A stretch of DNA of 64,000 bases from Carettochelys insculpta (taxonomy: Eukaryota > Chordata > Testudines > Carettochelyidae), in NCBI RefSeq assembly GCF_033958435.1, contig NC_134167.1:6158001-6222000 (forward strand), read 5' to 3'. The translations under genes were made by a program, and so were the position numbers. The notes under the pieces are model-generated. The model had not been told where the DNA came from. It made no database searches and saw nothing but the letters and a program-made list of their open reading frames with translations. Below are positions 29,150-39,259 of this stretch, in pieces (the first letter of the stretch is position 1; the number at the start of each line of letters is the position of its first letter).

Positions 29150-32050
29150 TTACCTTATATTGCCTTTCCAAATGATTCACACATTTAGCAGCCTATGTCC
29201 CATTCTGAATTAATAAGGCTTTAGGTCTTATTTAGGTATGGGCTGGATCCATAGAAGTAGTTCTGCACCCAACATCCATTGAAATAAAATGGGAGTTAGG
29301 TGGTTGAATATATTTATCAGTCTCAGCCTCTGTGCTTAAGACACTTTTGAAAAGGAGACTTAGGATCCTAAGTCACTAAAGGTACATCTATACTGCAGTC
29401 AAGATACAGGACTGCAGCTTGTATAGACATGCTGAGCTAGCTGTGTCTGACGTTGGATCACTAAAAATAATGGGAGCTTTGGTTGCATGGGCAATGGTAT
29501 AGTTTAGATGCCTGAGTGTGATCCTGCCCAGGACTCTGGATTTACACGCTGGTGGCTAACTGAGGGCCACACTATTTTTAGTGAGCGCTCTCAGTCAAAA
29601 CTGTCTCAGGTATGCCTTTGCATGCTCTAACATACCTCCAAACTGCTCTGTGAATATATCCTCAAGCTCTTTTGAAAGTGTTACCCACATAAGGTCTCTG
29701 CACTTCAGTTCCATATCTGTAAATTGGGTGAAATTAAATATTCCAACTCAGTCTTGTCCATTAAGGTTTCATGTGAATTGGGGAAGGCACTTTTAGTTCT
29801 CCCCACCTCCATTATTTTCATAAACAGACAAGACATATGGAAGAAATAGGCAGGCTCAGTTGGTACCTGACCTACCAAAAGAAGTTAGATTGATTCCACG
29901 AGGTTTCAGAGACATAAAAACCCATACCTACCAAGAAACATAATGAAGCTGAGCTGACTACCCATGTTAGCTATTGCCCCTTGGGGTATTCTTACCCCAA
30001 TGGGAGTACCCTTCCCACCTGCATAGGCAGTGTCTACACTGATGCACTACACCACTGCAACCTCACTAATGCAAACATCATGGAAATGGGAAACGGAGAG
30101 ATCATGATTTGTCAAAGATTACAGATGGAGTTTGTACCAGGTCTATTGAGGTCCAATACACTGCCTGGTCTACAACTCATGCAGCGCTATTTGCATTGAG
30201 GACACAATTAACCTAAACTGTCTGTTCATTCTTCTGCTTGGCATTAATGGGCATCCATGGGGCTTGAGGGAGTGCAAGGACTGCAGGATATGGTCCAGGA
30301 TCCTCGCTCTTAAGGCATCACAAGTATCGCCACAGCAAACAGTTGTGATGTCATGAAGGCCTATTTGTGAAAACAGGAGCTGCAAATGCAGATGTTACAC
30401 AGCAACAAGGATCCTGTTTTCATGGTACTGTCTCTAGGGAACCCAAGGAAGCAGGTTGGAGGGAAGGGGGATATCGCTATTTAGGCAGAACTGTTTAGTA
30501 AGACAGGTTTCAAAGATGTCTATGGGGAGTCAGTGCATATGTAATACTTGTTGCATAGCTTTTTATTATGATTATTTTCCACAGCCATTTTCATTGATCA
30601 TCAATCTAGTTAAAAGCTGCTGGGTTGATCTACATCTAATCTCAAAGCCTTTAAACTGATCACTCATTTATTTTCTTAGCACTAAACAAATACCTAAAAT
30701 TATAATGGGTGAAATTTAATCCCAGGAACCTGGTATTTTCTATTCATTATGACTTTATATATATACTCTCCAAATCATCTCAGTCCTGATATGTTACCCC
30801 GACCTCCTCTTTATTCCAGTGCAAGACCTTCTGCATTGCCACTGCACATCGGCTCTGATCTGCTATCAGCCCTGACATTTCAGTCCTGTCCTCTAGCTTG
30901 AGTTGCCAATTTGTTAGACATCATCCTGCAAGTTTCACATGACAATCTTTAGGTCCTGGAGGGCTGCCAACTCTACCTCTAGCCTTTGAACATTCACCTC
31001 AGAGATACACCACTGGTGGCTCTTCTGGTCCTGATCCACAAACAGCTCTGCTGTGCACCATTATGTTGACCCCAATAATGCCATTGTTCTTCTGCTTCTT
31101 CCTGCCCTAACCCACTGCATCACTTCAGTTTTGAACTCAGCTTTCGTAGGCCCTCCCTCGTCCCAGCCCCACCAATGAACTGGAGAAGGAAGTCAGCACA
31201 TAAGCCTGGAATAGCATGGGGTATGAAACTTTAGGTCTGATTTTCCAGGACAGGAATGTCCCTCAACCATCCCTGTTATCCAGTCCTTCCTCCATTCACA
31301 AGCTCTGCTAACGTACCTAAGTCTTGACCTGCAATGCCCACTAAAGCCTGGGATCACCACCCAGCTACCTGTTTCATTTACCCACTATTTCAAGTTGCCT
31401 GAGGAAGTACCTACAAAAGGAAATGGAGAGACTAGAGTATGAAGATAGTTTCACTAATGAGCATTCATCCCCACCTTTATTTTCTGCCATCAATCTTTCA
31501 GACATCAGAGGCCAAGTCCCCTACTTTGTCCTACCCACTATGCCCTACTTTAAAAAAAATGCTGGGAGGGTGCATATATCTAGAACCAGTACTAATATTG
31601 CTCTGCTGCCTTGGTTCATATTGTACTGTTTGACTTAGCTAGTTACCATTCTCCTGCTTCTCATATAGAAATGTTTTCCTCCCAATGATTCATAATACTC
31701 CTAATTTTCTTCATGCTCCGTCCAAATACCTGTGGCATGGTCACATTTAATTCTGTGCCAAAAACTTGACCACCAAAAAAATCCTTGCTGTTTAATAACT
31801 GTAACCTTTCATGATGCAGCAGGGCTAAAACAATAAAAATTTTTGCAATATTTCACAAGCTTTCATGAGAAGGACTTTTCCTTCTGTTTTTTAATAACAT
31901 CTTGATTTAATTATGTAATATGAAGGAAGGGATGAGGATTAGCTGCTGATTAAAATGCTTACAGAAAATAGGTATGATTAAATGGAATAATCCTCTGGAA
32001 ACCCAATGCCTCCATCAGATTTTACCTTGTGGACTGCACCCAAGTATTCA
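29150..32050. other. No gene recognised; scattered repeat words
   Basis: 29.2-29.37 kb has an old 'cctaagtcac/gggagttaggtgg' repeat. 29384 has TAA then AGGTACATCTATACTGCAG, a possible transposon end without a partner. GGCAGTGTCTACACTGATG at 30026 is another lone candidate end. The remainder, to about 32.05 kb, is anonymous. Confidence 0.45.
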
Positions 32051-32059
32051 CCAGTGCTT

Positions 32060-32360
32060 CCTATATGATTTTCTACATGATCCTGCATGATTTCAGCCAC
32101 CCAGATGATCACTTATCATGGCTGTGGCATAGTTTTCCACAGTCCCATAAAGTTTATTGACCACCACCAGTCCTGGCTCTCAGTGTTCTGTGCTGTTAGT
32201 TAGCTGTAGTTTACCCCTAACTGTCTTCTAAGAACTCAGTAAGCAGTGGAAGTGTTGGTAATGCTGCTGAACAATATTGACCTCCTGTTGTCCAACAAAT
32301 TCTCTCATCCAACATCAGTCAGGTCCCAAGGGTGCTAGACTAGAAAGGCTCAACTTGTAC
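32060..32360 (+). mobile_element. CAGGTTGARCC-ended DNA element, left-truncated copy
   Basis: Shares TCCCATAAAGTTTATTGACC and GGCTCTCAGTGTTCTGTGCT with the 25.0 kb copy, and ends GACTAGAAAGGCTCAACTTG then TAC. The left terminus is missing or lies in decayed sequence near 32060. Confidence 0.7.
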
Positions 32361-32893
32361 AAACAATGCACATTTTAATTCTTGCTTTTATCCCAGTTTG
32401 TATGAGTGGGATAGATGAGAGATAGGTATCACTTCTGTGCTGCTTCTGCTCTATTCAACAGAATATACTGCCAATAATAACATTCCCTGCATTGTTTTTA
32501 GCAATCTCACCCTAAAACACTGTGCAAATGATGGTTCCTGTTCTGCATTAAGATCTGTGTAGATTAGACCCTGTGCCTGTAAGGAGCTCCATGGAACTGC
32601 AAGGGTTTGCCAATGCAGATGTGATTGCAGGTTTGAAGCCTCTATAATACCAAAAAAAAAGAGAAAAAAAACCAAAACAAAAAACCACTTCCTATTGAGT
32701 TGCATCCTCATGAAGGGTGCAGATTGTCAATCAGTGGTTGCAGAGCAAGCTGTATAGTGTTGATGGGGAGGGAAATTTTGTTTAAAGAACATGCAAGAAA
32801 AATACTTCTTATTAAATATCCCAAGGCCATTTTTGTTACATTGTCCATAGGTAGGATTTTGTAAGGTGCCCCAGTGATACAGGAATACATGTC

Positions 32894-33118
32894 ATAAGAA
32901 TGACAATACTGGGTCAGGCCACTGGTCTATCTAGTCCAGTATGCCGTCTTCCAACAGTGGTGGATGCCAGATGTCTCTGAAAGAGTGAACAGAACAGAAA
33001 TAAATTGAGTCCCTCCTCTGTCACCCCTTTTCCAGCCTTTTACAAATGGAGGCTAAGGACATTATTCCTACACATCCCTAGCTAATAAACATTGAAGGGA
33101 AGTCCTGTGAAAAATTAG
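32894..33118 (-). mobile_element. CR1 LINE fragment (3' end)
   Basis: GTCATAAGAATGACAATACT, CTATCTAGTCCAGTATGCCG, AGTGGTGGATGCCAGATG and CTAGCTAATAAACATTGA follow the reverse complement of the CR1 subfamily also at 8.4 and 21.1 kb. 5'-truncated. Confidence 0.85.
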
Positions 33119-33287
33119 AGGCACTGGTGCTTCTAAGATTGCTGGTTCTTGTAGTCTTACATGAGAGCCTTGCCTTAGAGAACAATCTGCAGGGTGATAG
33201 TTCAGCCTGTAGTCCTGAAGGCTGTAAGAAGTTCAAGTTCTACATTAGGACAAATTCCCATTCCTTGTTTTGCTGTAGTAGGCATTG

Positions 33288-33392
33288 GTCTGAAGAAGTG
33301 GGTCTGTCCCATGAAAGCTCACCTAATAAATTATTTTGTTAGTCTTTAAAATGCTACTTAACTGCTTTTTTGTTTTGTTTTTGACATATAGC
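33288..33392 (-). mobile_element. tRNA-derived SINE, head decayed
   Basis: GTCTGAAGAAGTGGGTCTGT, CCATGAAAGCTCACCTAATA and TTTTGTTAGTCTTTAAAATG, then GCTTTTTTGTTTTG, are the reverse complement of the body of the 46.1 kb SINE. The tRNA-like head at the right side is decayed beyond confident reading. Confidence 0.85.
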
Positions 33393-33399
33393 CTTAATT

Positions 33400-34175
33400 T
33401 TGTTTGAATTGCAGTTTTTGCACTAAGCTGTTCTGTTTCCACTGTGCCTAATTTTCCAAATATATTTCAAACTATTTAAAAAGGTTTTTTTTCCTTTCTT
33501 TTTTTTTTAAATCCACTCATATTGGACAATTCAGTCAATGCAGTCTCCACTTGACATCAGCTGCACCAGCTGTGGTAACCTGTACATATTGAAAAGAATG
33601 TCAACAGATTGAATATTACTAGGCTGAATAACAAGAATTGCTGTTGGCTTTCGTCTTCAATGGGAATCATTAGCTGTAGGCAACTGGAAAAAATACACAG
33701 ATTTTGGTCTCTGCAAAATAACATCTACCAATATATTTTAATAAATTAGCCTGAACTTGATAAACTTGCTCTTTTTACTAACAAGGAAAGAAATTAAGTA
33801 GATACAGATAATTCCTTTGGATTTGCAGCATAATAATTCCCAGATGCAAGTGACTTCGAGAAATGAAGAGTAAACTGAATTTAGGGGAACTCTGTAGAAA
33901 AAGCAGCCCTTGGATATCATGTTGTGAATCATCTTTTATTATTATTAACTTCAATGAGAGAACAGCATAAATTCTCAAAAACAGAATCACATTTCTTCAG
34001 TAACTCCCATTTGCTGGCTTAATCTCTCTCTCCTCTCATCTGGAGAGCAAGGCATGTTAATGATTTGAGAATGATGGTATCTAACCTGCATCAGAAATGC
34101 AGAGACACAATTCAGTGTTGCATGGGAAAACAGAGTGAAAGAAGTGGCTGGTAGAGGTGTTTCCATTTGAGAGTA
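33400..34175. other. No gene or clear repeat recognised
   Basis: Anonymous AT-rich sequence with a T-run at 33500-33508. Confidence 0.55.
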
Positions 34176-34179
34176 TGGG

Positions 34180-34370
34180 CTCAGCTTCAATATTTCCTCT
34201 AATATTTTCCAACCATGTGGGAAATACATTTTATGTGCAGCGAGGCATGTGCGCCACCAAAGAAACACATGCTATCAGCTTTGGGTGCTCTGCCAATCAG
34301 ATGGGCAGCCCCTGAATATCTCTTGTGCGGTGTCTCAAGCACTCAGCTTACAGGGAACACTGCTTGGCTT
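34180..34370. mobile_element. hAT-like short element, copy 3, with 8-bp TSD
   Basis: Element 34188-34362 (175 bp) starts CAATATTTCCTCTAA and ends AGGGAACACTG. Flanks CTCAGCTT (34180-34187) and CTTGGCTT (34363-34370) match at 6 of 8, both differences being transitions. AGCACTCAGCTTACAGGGAA is shared with the 1.8 kb copy. Confidence 0.82.
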
Positions 34371-34607
34371 CATAGTCACACTAAATCGGCACTGCTGTAG
34401 AGCATCTGGTGATGATGCATTCAATTGACAGGACAGGGCTCTCCTATTGACATAAGTACTCCAGCTCAAGAACAAGTAGAAGCTGTTTCAGCAGGGTTGC
34501 TCTTCTGTCCACATAGTATGGTGTCCACGCTGCTTTAAATTGATCTAATTTTATGTCACTCAGATGTGGGGTTTTCCCCACACCCCACAGTGATATAACT
34601 TGCATCA

Positions 34608-34850
34608 ACATAGAATAGTAGAACTGGAAGAGACCTTGAGAGGTCATTGAGTCCAGTCCCCTGCCCTCATAGCTGCACCAGGCACCATCTAGACCATCCC
34701 CGACAGAAGTCTATCTAACCTGCTCTGAAATATCTCCAGTGATGGAGATTCTACAGCTTCACTAGGCATTTTATTATAGTGTTCAACCACCGTGACGGTT
34801 AGGAAGTTTTTCCTAATGTCCAACCTAAACCTCCCTTGCTGTACTTTAGG
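34608..34850 (-). mobile_element. CR1 LINE fragment (3' end)
   Basis: ATAGAATAGTAGAACTGGAA, CATTGAGTCCAGTCCCCTGC, ATCTCCAGTGATGGAGATTC and GGAAGTTTTTCCTAATGTCC in order; same subfamily as 26.4 and 37.4 kb. It ends at a Harbinger-like terminus. Confidence 0.92.
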
Positions 34851-35000
34851 GCTTGTCTACGCTATCATATAAGTGTCTGTTAGCTTGAGGAATATTGGGT
34901 TACAGGCTACTCTTCTAAGACAATATCCTAAGCTAAACTTCAGCAGAATGTTAGTCCTCCATGTCTTTTCTGCTTCTCCTGGCAATGAGGAGTGTCTACT
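34848..35000 (+). mobile_element. Harbinger-like element fragment, left end
   Basis: TTA then GGGCTTGTCTACGCTATCAT directly follows the CR1 fragment, whose consensus would continue 'tttaagcccattgc'. The insertion therefore sits at the CR1 TTA. A right end is not recognisable. Confidence 0.5.
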
Positions 35001-35189
35001 TCTTGATGTTCCTCAGGTTTACTCTCAGCCCACGCCCTAGTTCCGTGTCACACCCTTACTCATCCCTTTCCCTGCTCTGCTTTTCGAGAATCATGTAGCT
35101 GGTTGCAAGGCACAGCAAACATTTCTGTTCACAACTTTCACCATTTGAGGTTTAAAGTGGGCACTGAGAAGGAGGTTCCAGCTTTTAAA

Positions 35190-35951
35190 TTCTAGGACAG
35201 CGTTTCCGCAATTTTATTTGGCTAGAGAACACTTTTAAACTCAAAAGAATTTTGCAGAACCCCTAACAACAGTCTTATACGTGTAGCTGAAAAAGTAGGC
35301 CACAAATGAGTAAGGATTATAAACATGCTAAACAAGGTCATCAATATTTAGTTTAATTACAAATATTTAAAAACAATCACATTTGATGTGTACAAAAAAT
35401 AAAGCTCACAATGTGGTCTTTCTTCCTTTCTTGGCAAATTCTGATTGTTTGGTTTAATATTGGAAAGTTGGATTTGCATATCTGGTGCAGCATTCTGTTG
35501 ATTTCTATATTTAGTTTTTGATTATTTAAAATTTGAGAACTCAGTTTTGCACAAGAATGTGCTGGCAAAGAGTAACAACTGACAAATTGCATATCTTGAT
35601 AAAACTGAATATTCTTGACATAAACTAAAATAACCCAAACTAAAATAAACCACGGTCCCTGAGAGTGAGCATGGGGATTTACAGTGGTATAGAACAGGCG
35701 ACTGACTAATTGTGCATGCAGCACTGAGTAGTGACATCGTCGTCTCCACTCTCTGCCTCAGCTGGCATTACACAGGGACACTGTGGCAAACACAAATGAG
35801 TTGATTTTAATAAAATTCATAAATGCTTAAATATTAATGTTTTAAAATCATAAAATGTTATTGTAATGGAATTCTCTCACAGAACCCTTATTTTCACTTC
35901 ACTGAACCCACAGGTTCCGTGGAACACCCTTTGGGAAACACTGGGCTAGAA
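35190..35951. mobile_element. hAT-like element, about 746 bp, with 8-bp TSD
   Basis: Element 35198-35943 starts CAGCGTTTCCGCAATTTTAT and ends CACCCTTTGGGAAACACTG. AGAACACTTTTAAACTC and TTTTGCAGAACCCC on the left mirror CAGGTTCCGTGGAACACCC on the right. Flanks TTCTAGGA (35190-35197) and GGCTAGAA (35944-35951) match at 5 of 8 around a central CTAG, typical of hAT target sites. The interior frame (minus, 35377-35724) has no transposase motif. Confidence 0.75.
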
Positions 35952-35954
35952 TGT

Positions 35955-36300
35955 GTTTTTTAAATATATGTCATAGAAGTAATGGGAAAGAGCTTGTAAG
36001 TTTGATGCATGAAATCAAAGGAGTCGTGTGCATCATTGGTTTGGAGGCAGTGGGTGCAGAGTTAAAAGGGGCACAAGTTCTCATCTTTGTTACCCTTCAG
36101 GAAGCTGGAGATGTCTGTGTCTTTTTCAAAGCTGCCTAAATGATTTGGATACCTGAATCTCTGAGGCAGCCTTGAGAATCTGTCATTTTGTTTTTAATTT
36201 CGGGAGGCATGATGTTTCATTCTGGTCTGGGCAAACCTGACACGTATCTTCATCTGATATCTTTACAGAATTCAGTGTTTGGGGTAACCTGTGATGACAA
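35955..36300. other. No gene or clear repeat recognised
   Basis: Anonymous sequence between a hAT element and a GC-rich repeat. Confidence 0.5.
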
Positions 36301-36307
36301 TCCCTAT

Positions 36308-36680
36308 ATGTGGTACTGTGAGCAGGCCTAGCGACAGGGGGAGGACAAAGGGGGCAGTTGCCCTCGGTTCCAGTGTTTCAAAGGGGTTTGCAGCTCCAGC
36401 TACCACTGCTGCTAATTTGGCTGTGCCGGCAGCCAGAGCTCCAGGCCCTTCGAAGATTGGCAGCAATGCAACTCTGGCTGCACATGGCTCAGCGAGAAAG
36501 TGGAGGGAGGGGCAACACCATGGTCTCGGTGGCATTGAGGGCTGAATGCCGTAGGATCTGCCTCTTCCACCTTTGGCCCCACTTCTCTTGGGATATGCAG
36601 TCAGGGCCCACCCCACACCTTACTGCAGGACCCGCAGTGGCCCCTGGAGTTGCTAACTTCAAGTGCACCAGGACTTTGCT
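36308..36680 (-). repeat. GC-rich interspersed repeat, copy 4 (inverted)
   Basis: GAGCAGGCCTAGCGACAGGG, then GGGGGCAGTTGCCCTCGG and TTTCAAAGGGG, are the reverse complement of the right side of the 12.4 and 16.9 kb copies. Overlapping frames of 80-130 codons on both strands reflect GC content, not genes. Confidence 0.55.
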
Positions 36681-36689
36681 AGCTGTAGT

Positions 36690-37400
36690 GATTTGTCTGA
36701 TGTGGCAATATGCCCATGCCATTTCACCCAGCAAGAAAATACTGTGAAAATAATTCAGTTGTCTTCATGGCAGCTTTGGAAACATTTTTCAAGAATTCAG
36801 GATAAGTTGTGGATAGCTCACATCCCCACAAAGTGCTCTGGGAATTCTCCTTCCTTTCCATCCTATTCCTGAAGCAACCGTCCCCCCGCTCATTCCCTCC
36901 TCTTCTTTAAGTAACAAATCCCCTTTTATAATCTAAATAATTTAGCAATAGGAGAAAGGTCCTTGTTCATCTTCTGTGGATTGGGATCCCAACAAAGTTT
37001 CTAAATGAGATTTAATAATATAGTAGGACATTTACTGTGTATTAATTAAATATCAGCAGATGGTAAGGAAAGCTCTTGCTGAGAGTGAAAAAGTGCAGAA
37101 AGAAATATAACTGCCATGTAATTAAGCCAAACCTGCTGAAAAAATGAAGGTGCAATTACTTTTTAATTAACACATTACACTTGCATGCAATGCCCAAGAA
37201 TTTAATTACTACCTAACGTCTATTATGTTACTTTACTCTGCTTATAGCACAACTCAGATCTGGATTTAGAAGTTCTGCAAAGTTCATAGATATCTAGATC
37301 CAGAATGTTGCATACTGTATAGATAAGGGAGCCTCTCCCTTCTTCCTCTGGCTTGAGTGAATAGTTCTCCTCCATAATGCCTCTATCTCTTAGTTATAGA
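36690..37400. other. No gene or clear repeat recognised
   Basis: AT-rich anonymous sequence. Confidence 0.55.
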
Positions 37401-37407
37401 GTGAGAT

Positions 37408-37735
37408 CTTAGAATCGTAGAATACTAGAACTAGAAGGGGTCTCAACAGGTCATCAAGTCCAGTCCCCTGCCCTCACAGCAGGACCAGGCATCATCTAGA
37501 GCATCCCTAACAGATGTTCATCCAACCTGATCTTAAATATCTCCAACAATGGAGATTCCACAACCTCCACAAGCAATTTACTCTAATGCTTAACCAGCCT
37601 GACAATTAGGAAGAACTTCCTAATGTCCAATTTAACCTTCCTTTGCTGCAACTTAGGCCCATTGCTACTTGTCCTATCCTCAGATGTTAAGGAGAACAGT
37701 TTTTCTCCTTAGCAACGATGGGTAATAATTTTCCT
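37408..37735 (-). mobile_element. CR1 LINE fragment (3' end)
   Basis: TTAGAATCGTAGAATACTAG, TCATCAAGTCCAGTCCCCTG, AAATATCTCCAACAATGGAG, AGGAAGAACTTCCTAATGTC and TTAGGCCCATTGCTACTTG, in reverse-complement CR1 order. About 330 bp kept, 5'-truncated. Confidence 0.93.
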
Positions 37736-37879
37736 AGAGATACCGCTCCATGAGTTTTGGTACTGGTCGTGGGCTGGCTCTGGGTCCCCAAAAGGAGCAG
37801 GGCCTTGCGAAGAAGGTTTGGGGCTGTGGGGCTACAGAGAGAGCGTGCAAGTATGAAAGAGAAACACTGTGCAAAACAA

Positions 37880-37982
37880 GTATCAGAGAGGTAGCCGTGT
37901 TAGTCTGTATCTTCGAGAACAACAAGAAGTCCTGTGGCACTTTATCGGCTAACAGATATTTGCAAAACAAACTTTATGACAC
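37880..37982 (+). mobile_element. tRNA-derived SINE, 3'-truncated
   Basis: GTATCAGAGAGGTAGCCGTG, TTAGTCTGTATCTTCGAGAA and AAGAAGTCCTGTGGCACTTT, then GGCTAACAGATATT. This is the best preserved SINE head in the window. It resembles the 55.5 kb copy (GTGCCACAGGATTTCTTGTT on the other strand) more than the 46.1 kb copy. Confidence 0.9.
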
Positions 37983-37989
37983 AGATTGT

Positions 37990-38830
37990 GTGTGCTGCAG
38001 TGTATATGTGACAGTGATTGTGTGTGTGGGGGGGGGGGTGCTGACTGCGTGTGTGTGTGTGTTCATTGTTTGTGGATAAGTTTCTGAGAGAAGCCACCCT
38101 CTGTCTCATTCAGGGAAATTTGTCCTGCTCTGTTGTCTCTCCCCTCCCCTGCTCTGCACCCCCTGAGTGAGTCACTTACCGTCCATGCTTCAGACTGGAG
38201 CAGCTCTGCTGTGTGTGTCTCCTGATCCCTGCTCTGCAGAGATGGGGTACCAGGTACAAGGGAAAAACCTGACTGAGCATTATCCTCCCATCCCCACTCC
38301 TGGGAGCAGTTCAGCTACAGACCAAACAAGGTGGGAGGAGGGGCAGCTGAACACATGCTGCTGGCTGTAAGCGTAAGCATGCTCTGCTAATCAGCTGAGT
38401 GGGCTGGAGAGAAATGCTTTGCAGGCTGGAGCTAGCTCCCAGGGATGATTTTGTTCACCTTGAGATATAGGCAGCATGTGCATAATTTTGGACGGGTTCC
38501 AAATACAGTTTTGAAATATCCTTGAAATTTAGTAACTGGTGTGTTAGTTCAGACCCACCTTTGTTTGACTGTCATAGTTCTGTACATTTTTTTTTATTAG
38601 CAGTACCTCAAATCCTTACACCAACATTTAGCTGCACAGTGATTGCTGTGTGAAAAGAAAGCAACAAAATCCTAAGTCCATCTGTATGTGCTTGGTTTCA
38701 TGTTCATTGTGGGGATTTACTTGTTCTTGGGTTCCGTGATGTATGCACATCCCTTCCCATATTCCTTAAAGCAACTCAGAGCCCCAGTTTGATGATTATA
38801 TAGCTGAACCAGGCAGGATTTGTGGCCTGG
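37990..38830. other. No gene recognised; GT/G tract at 38018-38063
   Basis: GTGATTGTGTGTGTG runs into a 12-base G run, then GTGTGTGTGTGT. The rest is anonymous. Confidence 0.6.
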
Positions 38831-38834
38831 CCTC

Positions 38835-39256
38835 TTAAGCTACAGTTACACTACAGTGCTCTGTCAACAGAAGTCACTGTCAGAAGAGATTTCCCAACAA
38901 AATTTATGTTAACAGAGTTCCACACACAAAAGCCAATCTAAAGAGCCCTCTGCTCTTTAGTCAGAGCAGCCGGGCTGCCTGGCCACTCTTTCAACAAAGC
39001 AGGCACCCAGAAGCATAGCAGACAAAGCTGCCCATTGTTCTGGATGCGCTGTCTGTTGAGAGAGAGCCTCCCAGAGCATCTACACAGCTTTTTTTTGTCA
39101 ACAGAACCTATCAACATAAGGCGCTCTTCCTCGTCTGAAAGGGGCAGAAGGTTGTCGGTGGAAGTGCCAACTTTTGTTGACATACTGTAGACAAAACGCA
39201 TTTTGAGTGTGGACATTTGTTTTGTCAACAAACCCACTAGTGTAGCCAGAGTCTTA
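38835..39256 (+). mobile_element. Harbinger-like element, TTTTGTCAACAAAA family, complete copy with TTA TSD
   Basis: Element 38838-39253 (416 bp) lies between two TTA triplets (38835-38837, 39254-39256). Left end AGCTACAGTTACACTACAG; right end ACTAGTGTAGCCAGAGTC. Internal GAAGTCACTGTCAGAAGAGA, TTTTTTGTCAACAGAACC and TTTGTTTTGTCAACAAACC match the 15.8 and 25.2 kb copies. A 3-bp TTA duplication is the hallmark of PIF/Harbinger transposition. No transposase is encoded. Confidence 0.85.
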
Positions 39257-39259
39257 GGC

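Noticed and set aside
36358..36747. 129-codon frame overlapping frames on both strands
   Set aside because: It lies in an inverted copy of the GC-rich repeat also at 12.4 and 16.9 kb.
38018..38063. G-run with GT repeats as a regulatory G-quadruplex
   Set aside because: Only one long G run is present; simple repeat expansion is enough.
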